From an uncultured Acidimicrobiales bacterium (GTDB lineage Bacteria > Actinomycetota > Acidimicrobiia > Acidimicrobiales > SHLQ01): a DNA stretch of 41,186 nucleotides. Below the pieces are notes generated by a model, which was given only the letters and a program-made list of their open reading frames with translations, ran no database searches and was not told where the DNA came from. The translations under genes and the position numbers were made by a program. This document shows, piece by piece, positions 33,066-41,186 of the stretch. Positions within the stretch are counted from its first letter, which is position 1. Each line of letters starts with the position of its first letter. Location of the stretch: assembly GCA_938002955.1 (NCBI GenBank), contig CALLAA010000152.1, forward strand, positions 1 through 41,186. The letters are read 5' to 3'.

Positions 33066-35530
33066 CAGCTTCTTGGACGTTCGTGGTTCGGGTCGTACAC
33101 GCCGTGCTCGTGGCGCACTGCTGGCAGGTCGACGCCGTAGCCGTCGATCGTGAACCCGTTGGTCGTGTCGGCGTGGCGTGCCTCCACGTAGCCGAGGCAG
33201 ACGCGCATTCCGGTGCGGAATCCCATCGATGCCGACGTCACGAACCCAACAGCCTCGCCGTCGACGCGGATCGGGGCGGACGGTGGCGGGTCGCCTGCTG
33301 CACCGGGCATCGAGGAAACGTCGACGGTCCAGACGCCGTAGCTCCACTCGGCGGGGCGGTCGGCCATCGCACGGACGGCGTCTCGGCCGATGAAGTCCGG
33401 CTTGTCCACGTCGAGGAATCGGTCGAGGCCAACATCGAACGGCGTGTATTCGACACCGAACTCGCTCCCCCAACCGTGATACCCCTTTTCGACCCGCATC
33501 GAGTTGAGTGCGTAGGAGCCGAAGTCGCGTAGACCGAGGTCGTCACCGGCGGCAACGAGCGCCTCGTAGAGCTGCACGAGGTCGGCGTCGTCGACGTGGA
33601 GCTCCCAGCCGAGCTCACCAACGAAGCTCACCCGCAGTGCGGTGACCATCACTCCTGCGATCTCGAACTCTCGCAGAGACATCCACGGTGCTGCTTGCTT
33701 TGACACGTCAGCGTTCGTCAGGCGAGACAGCAGTTCCCGAGACTTGGGGCCCATAACCATCAGCGTCGATGTTCGAATTGCGCTGAGTGTGAGCTCGACC
33801 GATCCGTCTGCCGGAAGATGCCGGTGGAGCCAATCGAAGTCACGTTCGCGAGCCGCGGTCGGCCCGAGCCAGAGGAAGTGCTCATCGGACAGGCGGCCGA
33901 TCGTCGCCTCGCTCCACACCGTTCCGTTCGGGCGCAGGAGGTAGGACAGCCGCACTCGGCCAAGGCTTGGTAGCCGGGTGCAGATCATGCGATCGAGGAA
34001 GTCGGCAGCGCCGGGGCCGGTGATCTCGTATCGGGTGAAGCCGCCATGGTCCATGACACCAACGTGGTCTCGGACCGCCAGGCACTCTTCGGCTACGGCG
34101 TCGTGCCACTGCTCATCCCGGTAGCTGAGCGTGTCGTGGGAGTATTCGTCCGCTCCGAACCAGAACGCTCGCTCCCAGCCAGCGATCTGACCGAAACGGG
34201 CACCGTTCGCAGCGAGCGTGTCGTAGAGCGCGGTCTGTTGGACCGGCCGAGCCGAGGTCCACATGCGGTGGGGGTACGGGGCGCCGTATTGATGCTCGTA
34301 CATTTCGCGGACCCGAGTGTTTGCGTATGAGTTTGTCCCTGTGCCCGACAGTGCCCAGTTGCCAAAGCGGCGCGGATCCCATGGCCACACATCCCATTCG
34401 GTGTCGCCGCCGGTGATCATCTCGGTCAGGACCTTGCCTGCGGCAGCCGCATGCGTGATGCCGATCTGGACCCCGACCGCCTGGTAGAAACCGTCGACAC
34501 CTGGGGCTGGTCCGATCAATGGGTTCATGTCCGGGGTGTAGGTGATCGGCCCGTTGACGAACTCGGCGATGCCAACCTCGCCGAGCATCGGCACGTGTGC
34601 CATGGCAAGCTCGGCTATCTCGGCAATGCCTTCGTCATCGGGCGCAAACAGTGAGGAATCAAAGACGTCCGGTTTCGCGTCCTCCCAGACGGTGCGGCCC
34701 GCATGGCCATAATTGCCGAACAGAAGACGGTCGTTCTCTCGGCGTAGGTAGAACATGATCTCGGGGTCCCGAACGAGCGGGAACACGTCGGTGTTGGCGA
34801 CCAGTTCGGGTACTGCTCCAGTCACCAGGTATTGGTGCTCGAGCACAGCGAGCGGCACGTCGATGCCGGCCATTGCCGAGATCTCGGCGCCGTAGAAGCC
34901 TGCAGCGTTGATCACGATGTCGCAGTCGATCGGGTAGGTCTCGCCCGTGGACTCGACGTGCACTCGCCACCGCGCATCGGCCGCCGCAAGCCCCTCGATT
35001 CCCACGACCCTCGAGTGGCGTCGGACCTCTGCGCCGCTCGCCCGCGATCGGCGAGCGAGCGATTGTGTGAGTCCGCTCGGGTCGATGTCGCCTTCGTACG
35101 GATCGAGCAGGCCGGCAATGACGGAGCCGTCGTTTTGCCAGTACGGGTGCATGGCTTCCATCTCGGCAGGCGACACGATCTGGAGGTCGAACCCGAGCCC
35201 TGTCGCGATCGCGACGAGATGGTGGAAGTGATCGATGCGCTCGGGGGTATGGCCTGGCCAGAACGCTTTCGTGTGCCGGTAGGTAATTGGATCACCGGGG
35301 TCGTCGGCGAGTTCGGAATAGACCTGCCACGCGTAGTTTCCGGCGCGCTGACCCAGCCACGAATTGGAAAACGTCGGCACGTTTCCGGCGGCATGCCACG
35401 TCGACCCGGCGGTGAGCTCATGCTTCTCGATCAGCACCGAATCGGTCCGGCCGGCCTGGGCCAGGTGCCACTGAATCGACGCACCGACGGCACCGCCGCC
35501 GATGACGACGATCTCAAATCCTTCGCTCAC
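33065..35530 (-). CDS. Dimethylglycine-dehydrogenase-like flavoprotein with GcvT half
   Basis: About 821 residues. The N-terminal half is a DAO-type FAD domain (VVIGGGAVGAS). STWHAAG holds the His that carries covalent FAD in dimethylglycine and sarcosine dehydrogenases. The C-terminal half, from about residue 430, has GcvT/aminomethyltransferase character (YEITGPGAADFLDRM, VSFVGELGWELHV, DFGSYALNSMRVEKGYHGWG). It should demethylate an N-methylglycine-type substrate and pass the one-carbon unit to tetrahydrofolate. The start is GTG 35530, 22 bases after the MttB-like stop; a longer reading to 35590 would run into that gene. It ends a three-gene operon. Confidence 0.88.
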   Translation of the reverse strand: MSEGFEIVVIGGGAVGASIQWHLAQAGRTDSVLIEKHELTAGSTWHAAGNVPTFSNSWLGQRAGNYAWQVYSELADDPGDPITYRHTKAFWPGHTPERIDHFHHLVAIATGLGFDLQIVSPAEMEAMHPYWQNDGSVIAGLLDPYEGDIDPSGLTQSLARRSRASGAEVRRHSRVVGIEGLAAADARWRVHVESTGETYPIDCDIVINAAGFYGAEISAMAGIDVPLAVLEHQYLVTGAVPELVANTDVFPLVRDPEIMFYLRRENDRLLFGNYGHAGRTVWEDAKPDVFDSSLFAPDDEGIAEIAELAMAHVPMLGEVGIAEFVNGPITYTPDMNPLIGPAPGVDGFYQAVGVQIGITHAAAAGKVLTEMITGGDTEWDVWPWDPRRFGNWALSGTGTNSYANTRVREMYEHQYGAPYPHRMWTSARPVQQTALYDTLAANGARFGQIAGWERAFWFGADEYSHDTLSYRDEQWHDAVAEECLAVRDHVGVMDHGGFTRYEITGPGAADFLDRMICTRLPSLGRVRLSYLLRPNGTVWSEATIGRLSDEHFLWLGPTAARERDFDWLHRHLPADGSVELTLSAIRTSTLMVMGPKSRELLSRLTNADVSKQAAPWMSLREFEIAGVMVTALRVSFVGELGWELHVDDADLVQLYEALVAAGDDLGLRDFGSYALNSMRVEKGYHGWGSEFGVEYTPFDVGLDRFLDVDKPDFIGRDAVRAMADRPAEWSYGVWTVDVSSMPGAAGDPPPSAPIRVDGEAVGFVTSASMGFRTGMRVCLGYVEARHADTTNGFTIDGYGVDLPAVRHEHGVYDPNHERPRS

Positions 35531-35552
35531 TGTTCTGCCACTTCGCTTTCGC

Positions 35553-37058
35553 TCACCGCTTCTCCTCGAGATGAATTGGGAACGCTGCACGGATGGCAGC
35601 CTCGTTCGCCGGGTCGAGGTGGCCCGGGCGACCCGCCGCCAAGATCTCCCTCACCTGCTCCCCCGCCCGATCCCACAAGCTCGGCTCACCGGCCGACACC
35701 CACTCATCGACCGATTGCCGGTCGCCGAGGTCCGGGTAGACGTATTCGCTCCGCATGAGTTCGAGGGTCTGGGCGGTACCGAGATAATGCCCCTCGCCGG
35801 AGACCACTTCCTCGACGATCGCCAGGTCGAGGTAGGAGGTGTCGACCTCGACGCCGCGCACCGAGCGCAGGATCGCTCCGCACATGTCGCTGTCGATCAC
35901 CAGACTCTCGGGGCTCGCCACCATGATCGACCCGAGCATTCCGACGGATAGTTGCACCATGTCGGCTCCGGCGTGCGCCGCGAGCGACACCGTGTAGCCC
36001 TTCTCATAACCCGCTTGGTTGTCGGCCTCTTTCGCCTCGGTGATGCCGGCAGAGACCGCATGGGGAATGTCGAGGTCTCGAAGCAACTGTGCGGCTGCGG
36101 CGCTGATGACTGCGGCCTCGCCGCTTCCGCCGGTCATTGCGCCGGTTCGGAGGTCCGACACGAACGGCATGAACGCGTGGATGCACGGGTGGCCGGGTTT
36201 GATGGCGTCGGCGAGCACGATGCCAGCGAGTATTTCGGCCAGGCCTTGTGCCAGCGATCCGGCGAGCGACGGCGGCGAGGTGGCACCGGCCTGTCCAGCC
36301 GAGCAGGTCTGGACGATCATTCCTCGTTGGATGGCCCGCTCCATGATCTCGCACCCCTCGGGAGAGAACCGGAGGGGCGGCACAACGTGCACGACAACGG
36401 CCATCGAGAACGGTTGGGCAGCAAATCGACCCTCTCCGCCGAGCGCCAGGTCGAACATGTCGACCACGGGATCGACCGTGTCCACCGAGGTGAAGCTGAC
36501 GCCGGTCGGTTTGGCGGTGGCGGCCGTGACGGCAAAGGCGGTGTTCAGGTCGAGTTCGAGAGCATCCTCGATGTCTCGTGCCACGAGCGGTCGCAGGCCG
36601 TAGTGAATGTTGGGCAAGGTATCGACCACGCGCATCATGGTCCACAGGTCGTCGAGCACCGAATCTCGGTAGCGGCCGGTGACTGCATCGAGCACACGCA
36701 CCGCGGCGCCGCCGGTGCCGATGTGGACGCCTTGACCACCGATCGACACCCCTCGATCTTCACGAAAGCCCGGAAGTTCGACGGTCGACGGAGCGCGCCC
36801 GAGCGCGGCGTCGACCATTGGCCGCGGCAGCAGCACACGCCCGTCGTGGCGTAGCGTTGCACCTGCCTCGAGGAGCAGATCTGCGTACCGCGTTGGCGCG
36901 TCGGCCATGCCGACATGTTCGAGCATCGAAAACGCATGCTCGACTATCGCGTCTCGGTCCGCATCGCGCAGTGGACGGAAGGCGCCGCCCGAGGGTGCTG
37001 GCGTCACCGCTGGACGCGGTGGCGCCACTGGACGGTTTCGGTTTCCTCGTCGTGCCAC
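35553..37058 (-). CDS. MttB-family trimethylamine/betaine methyltransferase homolog, non-pyrrolysine
   Basis: A 501-residue member of the MttB family (YGLRPLVARDIEDALE, TAATAKPTGVSFTS, HPCIHAFMPFVSDLRTGAMTGGSGEA). There is no in-frame TAG, so it lacks pyrrolysine, like the glycine betaine and other non-Pyl MttB enzymes. It would transfer a methyl from a quaternary or tertiary amine to a corrinoid protein. No corrinoid protein or activase is in the window. The gene lies five bases after the class V PLP enzyme (stop to GTG) and 22 bases before the DMGDH-like gene, so a stepwise demethylation of betaine-like compounds is inferred. Confidence 0.88.
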   Translation of the reverse strand: MARRGNRNRPVAPPRPAVTPAPSGGAFRPLRDADRDAIVEHAFSMLEHVGMADAPTRYADLLLEAGATLRHDGRVLLPRPMVDAALGRAPSTVELPGFREDRGVSIGGQGVHIGTGGAAVRVLDAVTGRYRDSVLDDLWTMMRVVDTLPNIHYGLRPLVARDIEDALELDLNTAFAVTAATAKPTGVSFTSVDTVDPVVDMFDLALGGEGRFAAQPFSMAVVVHVVPPLRFSPEGCEIMERAIQRGMIVQTCSAGQAGATSPPSLAGSLAQGLAEILAGIVLADAIKPGHPCIHAFMPFVSDLRTGAMTGGSGEAAVISAAAAQLLRDLDIPHAVSAGITEAKEADNQAGYEKGYTVSLAAHAGADMVQLSVGMLGSIMVASPESLVIDSDMCGAILRSVRGVEVDTSYLDLAIVEEVVSGEGHYLGTAQTLELMRSEYVYPDLGDRQSVDEWVSAGEPSLWDRAGEQVREILAAGRPGHLDPANEAAIRAAFPIHLEEKR

Positions 37059-37063
37059 TGCCG

Positions 37064-38323
37064 TCAGGCCCCTGCAAGCCGATTGACGGTTGCCAGCATG
37101 CGTTCGACTTCAGCGCGACTGTTGTAGTGACTTGCCGATGCTCGGACGCAGTTCACGAGGTCGAGTGGTTTCAGCACACCAGCGGAGTAGTAGTCCTGCT
37201 TGCGGGCATGGGTTCGCACGCCATCGGCGTTAAGCTCGTCGACCACGTCGAGGCTGTCGTGCCCATCGATCGTGAACGAGATCATGCCAGAGCGGTGTTC
37301 GCTGTTTGCCGGCCCAACAACGTGCACGCTGTCGAGTTGCCCCAGGCCGGACAATCCGCCCGTCCCCCACATCATGGCGTCGACGAGATCCTGCTCTTGA
37401 GCGCGGATCGCAACCGCCGCGGTCTCGATCAGTTCACGCGGCGACGCAGCCGCTGCATCGCCGGCAACCGCACTGCCGAGCCATTCGAGGTATCGAACGA
37501 CCTCGGAGAAGGCCGCGTACGCCGAGGTGTCGCGTGTGCCAAGCTCCCACACGGTTTCGGGCGCCCCATCGAGCTGGTCGTGTGGCATGGCCGCCAGACG
37601 GTCCGAGATCCAGGCGACACCGAAGTTGTGTCGGGAAAAGAGTTTGTATCCGCTGACGACGTAGCCGTCGACGTCGTAGTCGTCGATGTCGACCCGTCCG
37701 TGGGCAGCGTGCTGGATACCGTCGACGATAATGAAGCAGTCCGGGGCTACCGCCCGGATCTCCGCGGCGATCGCCCCGATGTCGACGTGCATGCCGGTGA
37801 CCGGGCTCGCGTGAATGATGGTGGCAACGGCGAGATCGGGGGTGATTGCGGGTCGATACTGATCGACACTCACCACCGTGGTTTCGGTGTCGAAATCGAC
37901 CTGTTCATAGGTCATGCCTGCAATCGGCGCCCAGCGTCGGCACGGACTGTAGGTTGCCGGGTGCTCGAGGTGACTACCAATCACCAACGAACCGCTCCCG
38001 GCAAAGACGGCGTTACGCACCAGCCGACCGAGGAGCTCGGTTCCGGACTCGCCAATGAACACTTCGCCGCTCGACGCCCCGAGCAACAATTTCATGTCGG
38101 CGCGGCCTTGCTCGATGACGTCGACGAGGTATTTGGACGCCACATTCGTTCGACCCTGATTGTCTGGGAAGGCCAGTAGTTCGGCGGTTCGCTCAACGGC
38201 GGCCTTCAACGTGAGGGAGCCACCAGCGTTCTCGAAAAAGGCACGGGGGCCTTGGATCGGACACACGTCGGCGTGATGGAACTTGTCTCGAATCTCGGTG
38301 AGAAGCGCAGCATCGAACGTCAT
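37064..38323 (-). CDS. Class V aminotransferase-fold PLP enzyme (non-desulfurase)
   Basis: A 419-residue fold-type I PLP enzyme. FENAGGSLT at the N-terminus and the PLP Lys in VVSGYKLFSRHNFG fit the class V group of cysteine-desulfurase-like proteins and isopenicillin epimerases. Where SufS-type desulfurases have the catalytic Cys (HHC), this protein reads DYYSAG, so desulfurase or selenocysteine lyase activity is unlikely. It is the first gene of the MttB/flavoprotein operon and may make or use an amine or amino acid related to that pathway. ATG 38323 is chosen; the frame stays open to 38791 but the extra part is antisense to the MpaB gene. Confidence 0.83.
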   Translation of the reverse strand: MTFDAALLTEIRDKFHHADVCPIQGPRAFFENAGGSLTLKAAVERTAELLAFPDNQGRTNVASKYLVDVIEQGRADMKLLLGASSGEVFIGESGTELLGRLVRNAVFAGSGSLVIGSHLEHPATYSPCRRWAPIAGMTYEQVDFDTETTVVSVDQYRPAITPDLAVATIIHASPVTGMHVDIGAIAAEIRAVAPDCFIIVDGIQHAAHGRVDIDDYDVDGYVVSGYKLFSRHNFGVAWISDRLAAMPHDQLDGAPETVWELGTRDTSAYAAFSEVVRYLEWLGSAVAGDAAAASPRELIETAAVAIRAQEQDLVDAMMWGTGGLSGLGQLDSVHVVGPANSEHRSGMISFTIDGHDSLDVVDELNADGVRTHARKQDYYSAGVLKPLDLVNCVRASASHYNSRAEVERMLATVNRLAGA

Positions 38324-38437
38324 GATCAGAGATCTTTCCACGTGTCTGCGCGTTCTGACGACGCCGAATCTGCCCATGTCAGCGTCCGTTGGGTCACTCG
38401 ACGTCGGGCTGGCGAGAACAATACTGAGTGCGAGCCA

Positions 38438-39346
38438 ATGAACTTCGCACGAGATATCCAAGACTCTGTGGTTCGAGCAGTGACGTCGCTGTTCGACCAT
38501 GGCCCTCAGCCAATGGCGGACACGCTCGATTACCCGGGCGACCCTGGTCTTCTCGGGCCGGATTCGGTGTCGTGGCGCGTCTTGGGCGATGCGTCGGTTT
38601 TCCTCGGAGGGATTCGGGCGCTCGTTGTGCAGTCCGCTCATCCCGAGGTCGCCGCTGGTGTCGAAGACCACTCGACCTACAGACAAGACCCCCTCGGCCG
38701 ACTGTCGAGGACCGCCGTGTATGTCACCGAAACCACCTACGGCGCGCTGCCCGAGGTCGACGCTGCGGTAGACGTTGTGCGCAAGGCGCACCGTCCAATC
38801 ACCGGCACGTCAGAGCGCGATCGCCCCTACAGCGCAAGCCGTCCAGAGATGGCTGCGTGGGTCCACAACGTTCTCACCAACTCGTTCCTCACCGCATATC
38901 AGGCGTTCGGAGATCGGCCCCTCTCCAACGCCGACGCGGATCTGTTCGTCGCCGAACAAACCAAGGTCGGCGAGCTCCTCGGGGCATCGCCACTACCGGA
39001 GACCGCTCAGGGCCTCCACGACTGGATCGTTGGTCACCCGGACATCGCGACGTCACAAGCACAGTCCGATGCCATCAGGTTTCTGCGAAACCCGCCGCTC
39101 GCCCTTCCGATACGCGCTGGCTACAAGTTGCTCTTCAATGCCGCGGTCACGACGATCCCGCCATCGCTTCAGCATCAGCTCGAGCTCGACGAGGCACGGC
39201 TGGCCGCACGCTCTGGCGGGTCTGTCGTGAGCTCGATGCGTTGGGCGCTCGGCGCCTCGCCGTCTTGGCAGTTGGCGCTCACCAGGTGCGACCGGCCAAT
39301 ACCTCCGGGCATTTTCAAACAACCCCTACCGACGAAGGACGGCTGA
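38438..39346 (+). CDS. MpaB-family oxygenase (DUF2236)
   Basis: A 302-residue protein with DUF2236/MpaB-type features: WRVLGDASVFLGGIRALVVQSAHPEVAAGV near the N-terminus, YRQDPLGRLSRTAVYVTETTYG, and VHKAHRPI-like IxGTSE followed by WVHNVLTNSFLTAYQAFG. This family includes rubber oxygenase and MpaB heme or iron oxygenases; conserved His and Arg residues may bind heme. The substrate is unknown. ATG 38438 is taken; the frame is open to 38252 but without coding character. One base separates its stop from the SDR start. Confidence 0.83.
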   Translation: MNFARDIQDSVVRAVTSLFDHGPQPMADTLDYPGDPGLLGPDSVSWRVLGDASVFLGGIRALVVQSAHPEVAAGVEDHSTYRQDPLGRLSRTAVYVTETTYGALPEVDAAVDVVRKAHRPITGTSERDRPYSASRPEMAAWVHNVLTNSFLTAYQAFGDRPLSNADADLFVAEQTKVGELLGASPLPETAQGLHDWIVGHPDIATSQAQSDAIRFLRNPPLALPIRAGYKLLFNAAVTTIPPSLQHQLELDEARLAARSGGSVVSSMRWALGASPSWQLALTRCDRPIPPGIFKQPLPTKDG

Positions 39347-39347
39347 C

Positions 39348-40022
39348 ATGACCGATCTGAACGGCGCATCCGCACTCATCTTCGGAGCAACAGGCGGGCT
39401 CGGTACCGCGCTCGCGGCTGAGCTCCATCGGCGGGGTGCGACGTTGACGTTGTCCGGAAGAGACGAAAGCCGTCTCCAGGCACTCCCGGTCCCGGGTGCC
39501 CATCATGTGGCCGACCTGCGATCACCGACCGCTGCGGCCGACGCAATGGATGTTGCGCTGTCGCATGCGGGCACGCTCGACATCGTCATCAATGCCGTCG
39601 GTGTCGTCGCCTTTGGCCCGATCTCCGAGCTCTCCACCGATGCAATGGAAGAGCTCTTCCTCACCAATACCTTCATTCCAATCATGGTTGCCCAGGCGGC
39701 TCTCGACCGAATGGCCGAGCAGGGAGTCGTCGTAAACATCAGCGGCGTTATCGCCGAGCAGAACCTTCCTGGCATGGCCGCATACGGAGCGTCGAAAGCG
39801 GCAACCCGGTCCTTCGACGAAGCGTTCGCTCGTGAAGCGCGGCGCAAGAAACTGCGGGTGCTCGACGCCCGCCCGCCGCACACCGAAACGGGACTTGCCA
39901 CTCGGCCAATCGAAGGTCAAGCACCCAAGATGCCCCAGGGGCTCACCGCCGAGCACGTAGCAACCACCATCTGCGACGCCATCGAGGGCGGTGACAGCGA
40001 CCTGCCCGCTAGCTCGTTCTAA
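39348..40022 (+). CDS. Short-chain dehydrogenase/reductase
   Basis: A 224-residue SDR, on the short side. The cofactor loop is FGATGGLGTAL with LSGRDESRL after strand 2, favouring NADP. The NAG region is INAVGV and the catalytic YxxxK is YGASKAA. The substrate is unknown. It begins one base after the MpaB-type gene, so the pair may oxidise and then reduce or oxidise one compound. Its TAA overlaps the stop of the convergent HxlR gene. Confidence 0.88.
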   Translation: MTDLNGASALIFGATGGLGTALAAELHRRGATLTLSGRDESRLQALPVPGAHHVADLRSPTAAADAMDVALSHAGTLDIVINAVGVVAFGPISELSTDAMEELFLTNTFIPIMVAQAALDRMAEQGVVVNISGVIAEQNLPGMAAYGASKAATRSFDEAFAREARRKKLRVLDARPPHTETGLATRPIEGQAPKMPQGLTAEHVATTICDAIEGGDSDLPASSF

Positions 40023-40396
40023 GCGTTCGTTGGCGAGGCTGGCAGGCGAGCATCTGCGCTTTCGATGAACGCCTGCTCGTGCTGACTCGTCCAGCTGGCG
40101 ATCGTCTCGAGTACCGGTATAAGCGTGTGTGCCGTGTCGGTGATGTCGTACTCGACCCGCGGCGGAATTTCGTTGAACTGCGTTCTGGTGACCAGGCCGT
40201 CGCGTTCAAGCTCGCGCAGTTGCCGGGTCAGCGTTGTCGGGGTTACTGGGCTCATTCGTTCGGCGAGCTCGTTAAAGCGGGCCTTGCCATCGCACCCAAG
40301 GCTGTACAGGATTCCGATCTTCCAGCGACCGCCAACCATGCGAGTAAAGGTGGCGAGCGAGTCGACGGTGATGGCGGTCGATGTGTGATTTGCCAC
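40019..40396 (-). CDS. HxlR-family transcriptional regulator
   Basis: A 125-residue winged-helix protein of the HxlR family: VGGRWKIGILYSL, RFNELAERMSPVTPTTLTRQLRELERDGLVTR and PRVEYDIT are typical. There is one Cys (Cys35 in LGCDGK), which could sense thiol-reactive agents, as some HxlR members do. GTG 40396 with GGA upstream is preferred; TTG 40405 would add three residues. It is divergent from hchA, which it may repress, and its stop overlaps that of the convergent SDR. Confidence 0.85.
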   Translation of the reverse strand: MANHTSTAITVDSLATFTRMVGGRWKIGILYSLGCDGKARFNELAERMSPVTPTTLTRQLRELERDGLVTRTQFNEIPPRVEYDITDTAHTLIPVLETIASWTSQHEQAFIESADARLPASPTNA

Positions 40397-40461
40397 GTGT
40401 TCCAACTTTCTGCGTTAGTACCGTAGAAGATACTACTACCTTAACGATACCGTGCTCCGTC
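40397..40461. promoter_or_regulatory. Divergent HxlR/hchA promoter region with inverted repeat
   Basis: This 65-base AT-richer spacer holds both start regions. GTAGAAGATACTAC contains the inverted repeat GTAG-N6-CTAC, and ACCGTA and ATACCGT occur on either side. It is a reasonable HxlR operator candidate, but the -10/-35 elements cannot be fixed by eye. Confidence 0.4.
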
Positions 40462-41186
40462 ATGCGCACTCCACTCTCTCCCCAAGCCGAAGAAGATGGC
40501 ACGTTTCGCCCGTCGCGTCTCGCCATGAAACTCGCCACCCAAGACCGGACCGACTACGACGGTCACGTCTATGCAAACCCGTACCAGGGCGATCAGAAGA
40601 TCCTGATGATCTGCACCGAGCAGAAGGCCATGACGATGGCCAACGGCAAGAAGTTCTCCACCGGCAACCACCCGGTCGAGATGCTCGTTCCCATGTTGCA
40701 TCTGCGGGCAGCCGGCTTCGAAATCGACATCGCAACGCCAACCGGTGCGCCTGTCCAGGTCGAGATGTGGGCGATGCCAGAAGCGGACAAGGCCGTGCTG
40801 GGCATCTACAACGACTTCAAGGAACGGTTCGACAATCCGATCGCGTTGACCGACTTCGTCGATGAGTCGCTTACCGACACCTCTCCCTATTGCGCGGTCT
40901 TCGCACCGGGCGGCCACGGCGCAATGCTGGGGCTCCCCGACGACGTGAATGTCGGCAAGATTCTCCACTGGGCGAACAACCGGGACCTCTACACGCTCGC
41001 ACTCTGTCATGGGCCAGGGGCGCTACTTGCAGCTGACCTCGCCGAAGCCAAAGCGGGACAACCGAACACCGGATTTCCCTACGAGGGCTACGACATGGTG
41101 GTATTCCCCGACTCGGTCGACAAGCAAACTCCACTCATTGGCTATCTGCCCGGGCGCATGCCGTGGTGGCTCGGCGAACGCCTCAG
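40462..41186 (+). CDS. hchA: HchA/Hsp31-type glyoxalase III / protein deglycase (cut by window end)
   Basis: 241 codons are visible without a stop; E. coli HchA has 283. The DJ-1/PfpI core is clear: STGNHPVEMLVPMLHLRAAGFE, FAPGGHGAMLGLPDDVNVGKI, and the nucleophile Cys182 in ALCHGPGALLAA. Long N-terminal residues 1-45 precede the core, as in Hsp31. It should detoxify methylglyoxal and act on glycated proteins. It starts at ATG 40462, divergent from the HxlR regulator. About 40 residues and the stop lie beyond the edge. Confidence 0.88.
   Translation, partial: MRTPLSPQAEEDGTFRPSRLAMKLATQDRTDYDGHVYANPYQGDQKILMICTEQKAMTMANGKKFSTGNHPVEMLVPMLHLRAAGFEIDIATPTGAPVQVEMWAMPEADKAVLGIYNDFKERFDNPIALTDFVDESLTDTSPYCAVFAPGGHGAMLGLPDDVNVGKILHWANNRDLYTLALCHGPGALLAADLAEAKAGQPNTGFPYEGYDMVVFPDSVDKQTPLIGYLPGRMPWWLGERL

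Noticed and set aside
35553-37058. Pyrrolysine-containing MttB
   Set aside because: There is no in-frame TAG within the gene, so it is the non-Pyl type.
37064-38323. Selenocysteine lyase or desulfurase feeding the selenoprotein
   Set aside because: The active-site Cys is replaced by Ser and the gene belongs to a methylamine-type operon far from the selenoprotein.
38324-38791. N-terminal extension of the class V PLP enzyme to 575 residues
   Set aside because: Most of it is antisense to the MpaB gene and the fold begins at MTFDAALL.

Overview
The window looks like chromosomal DNA of a high-GC actinobacterium. Coding is dense, GTG and TTG starts are common, and many neighbours overlap by 4 bases (ATGA, GTGA). 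A homolog of the mycothiol-dependent reductase Rv2466c and an actinobacterial-type Zur box point the same way. Marine Acidimicrobiia (Ilumatobacter-like) is my best guess, by inference only. I see no tRNA, rRNA, phage, transposase or CRISPR. Nearly all of the sequence is assigned.

Layout. 1-7540 is a catabolic block. It holds a Rieske oxygenase (+), then a minus-strand run of a hot-dog acyl-CoA dehydratase, an amidase and a PhyH-type dioxygenase. A divergent plus run follows: crotonase, an alpha/beta-hydrolase fused to a SARP-type regulator, and a cupin. 7552-13894 holds a secreted His/Asp-rich metallopeptidase, a fatty acid desaturase, a Bcr/CflA exporter, an SDR plus CocE-type hydrolase pair, and an SRPBCC protein. 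13951-16292 is the standout: one selenoprotein gene of the UGSC family, interrupted by an in-frame UGA that a SECIS-like hairpin follows, and 23 bases later a cysteine-dioxygenase-like cupin.

16328-22112 (minus) holds a secreted propeller protein and a four-gene Zrg-type zinc-uptake operon: ZrgA-like lipoprotein, ABC ATPase, FtsX-type permease, DUF3299 lipoprotein. A Zur-like box lies upstream. 22203-24394 is an overlapping pair, a fold-III PLP racemase and a DUF1611/DgcN-like protein, probably acting on D-amino acids. A 38-residue lysine-rich ORF with a strong hairpin comes next.

24777-29296 is a minus block of closely packed genes: VOC protein, Rv2466c-like reductase, kinase-like protein, inositol-phosphatase-like protein, DUF1304, DUF4326 and a methyltransferase. 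29403-33028 (+) is a two-component system with a multicopper oxidase lipoprotein; the response regulator carries a one-base frameshift. 33065-38323 (minus) is a methylamine/betaine-type operon: class V PLP enzyme, non-pyrrolysine MttB homolog, and a dimethylglycine-dehydrogenase-like flavoprotein with a GcvT half. 38438 to the end has an MpaB-type oxygenase plus SDR pair, an HxlR regulator, and a divergent hchA cut by the window edge.

The strongest points for follow-up are the UGSC selenoprotein with its CDO-like partner, the Zrg zinc operon in an actinobacterium, the hydrolase-SARP fusion, and the frameshifted regulator ahead of an intact kinase.
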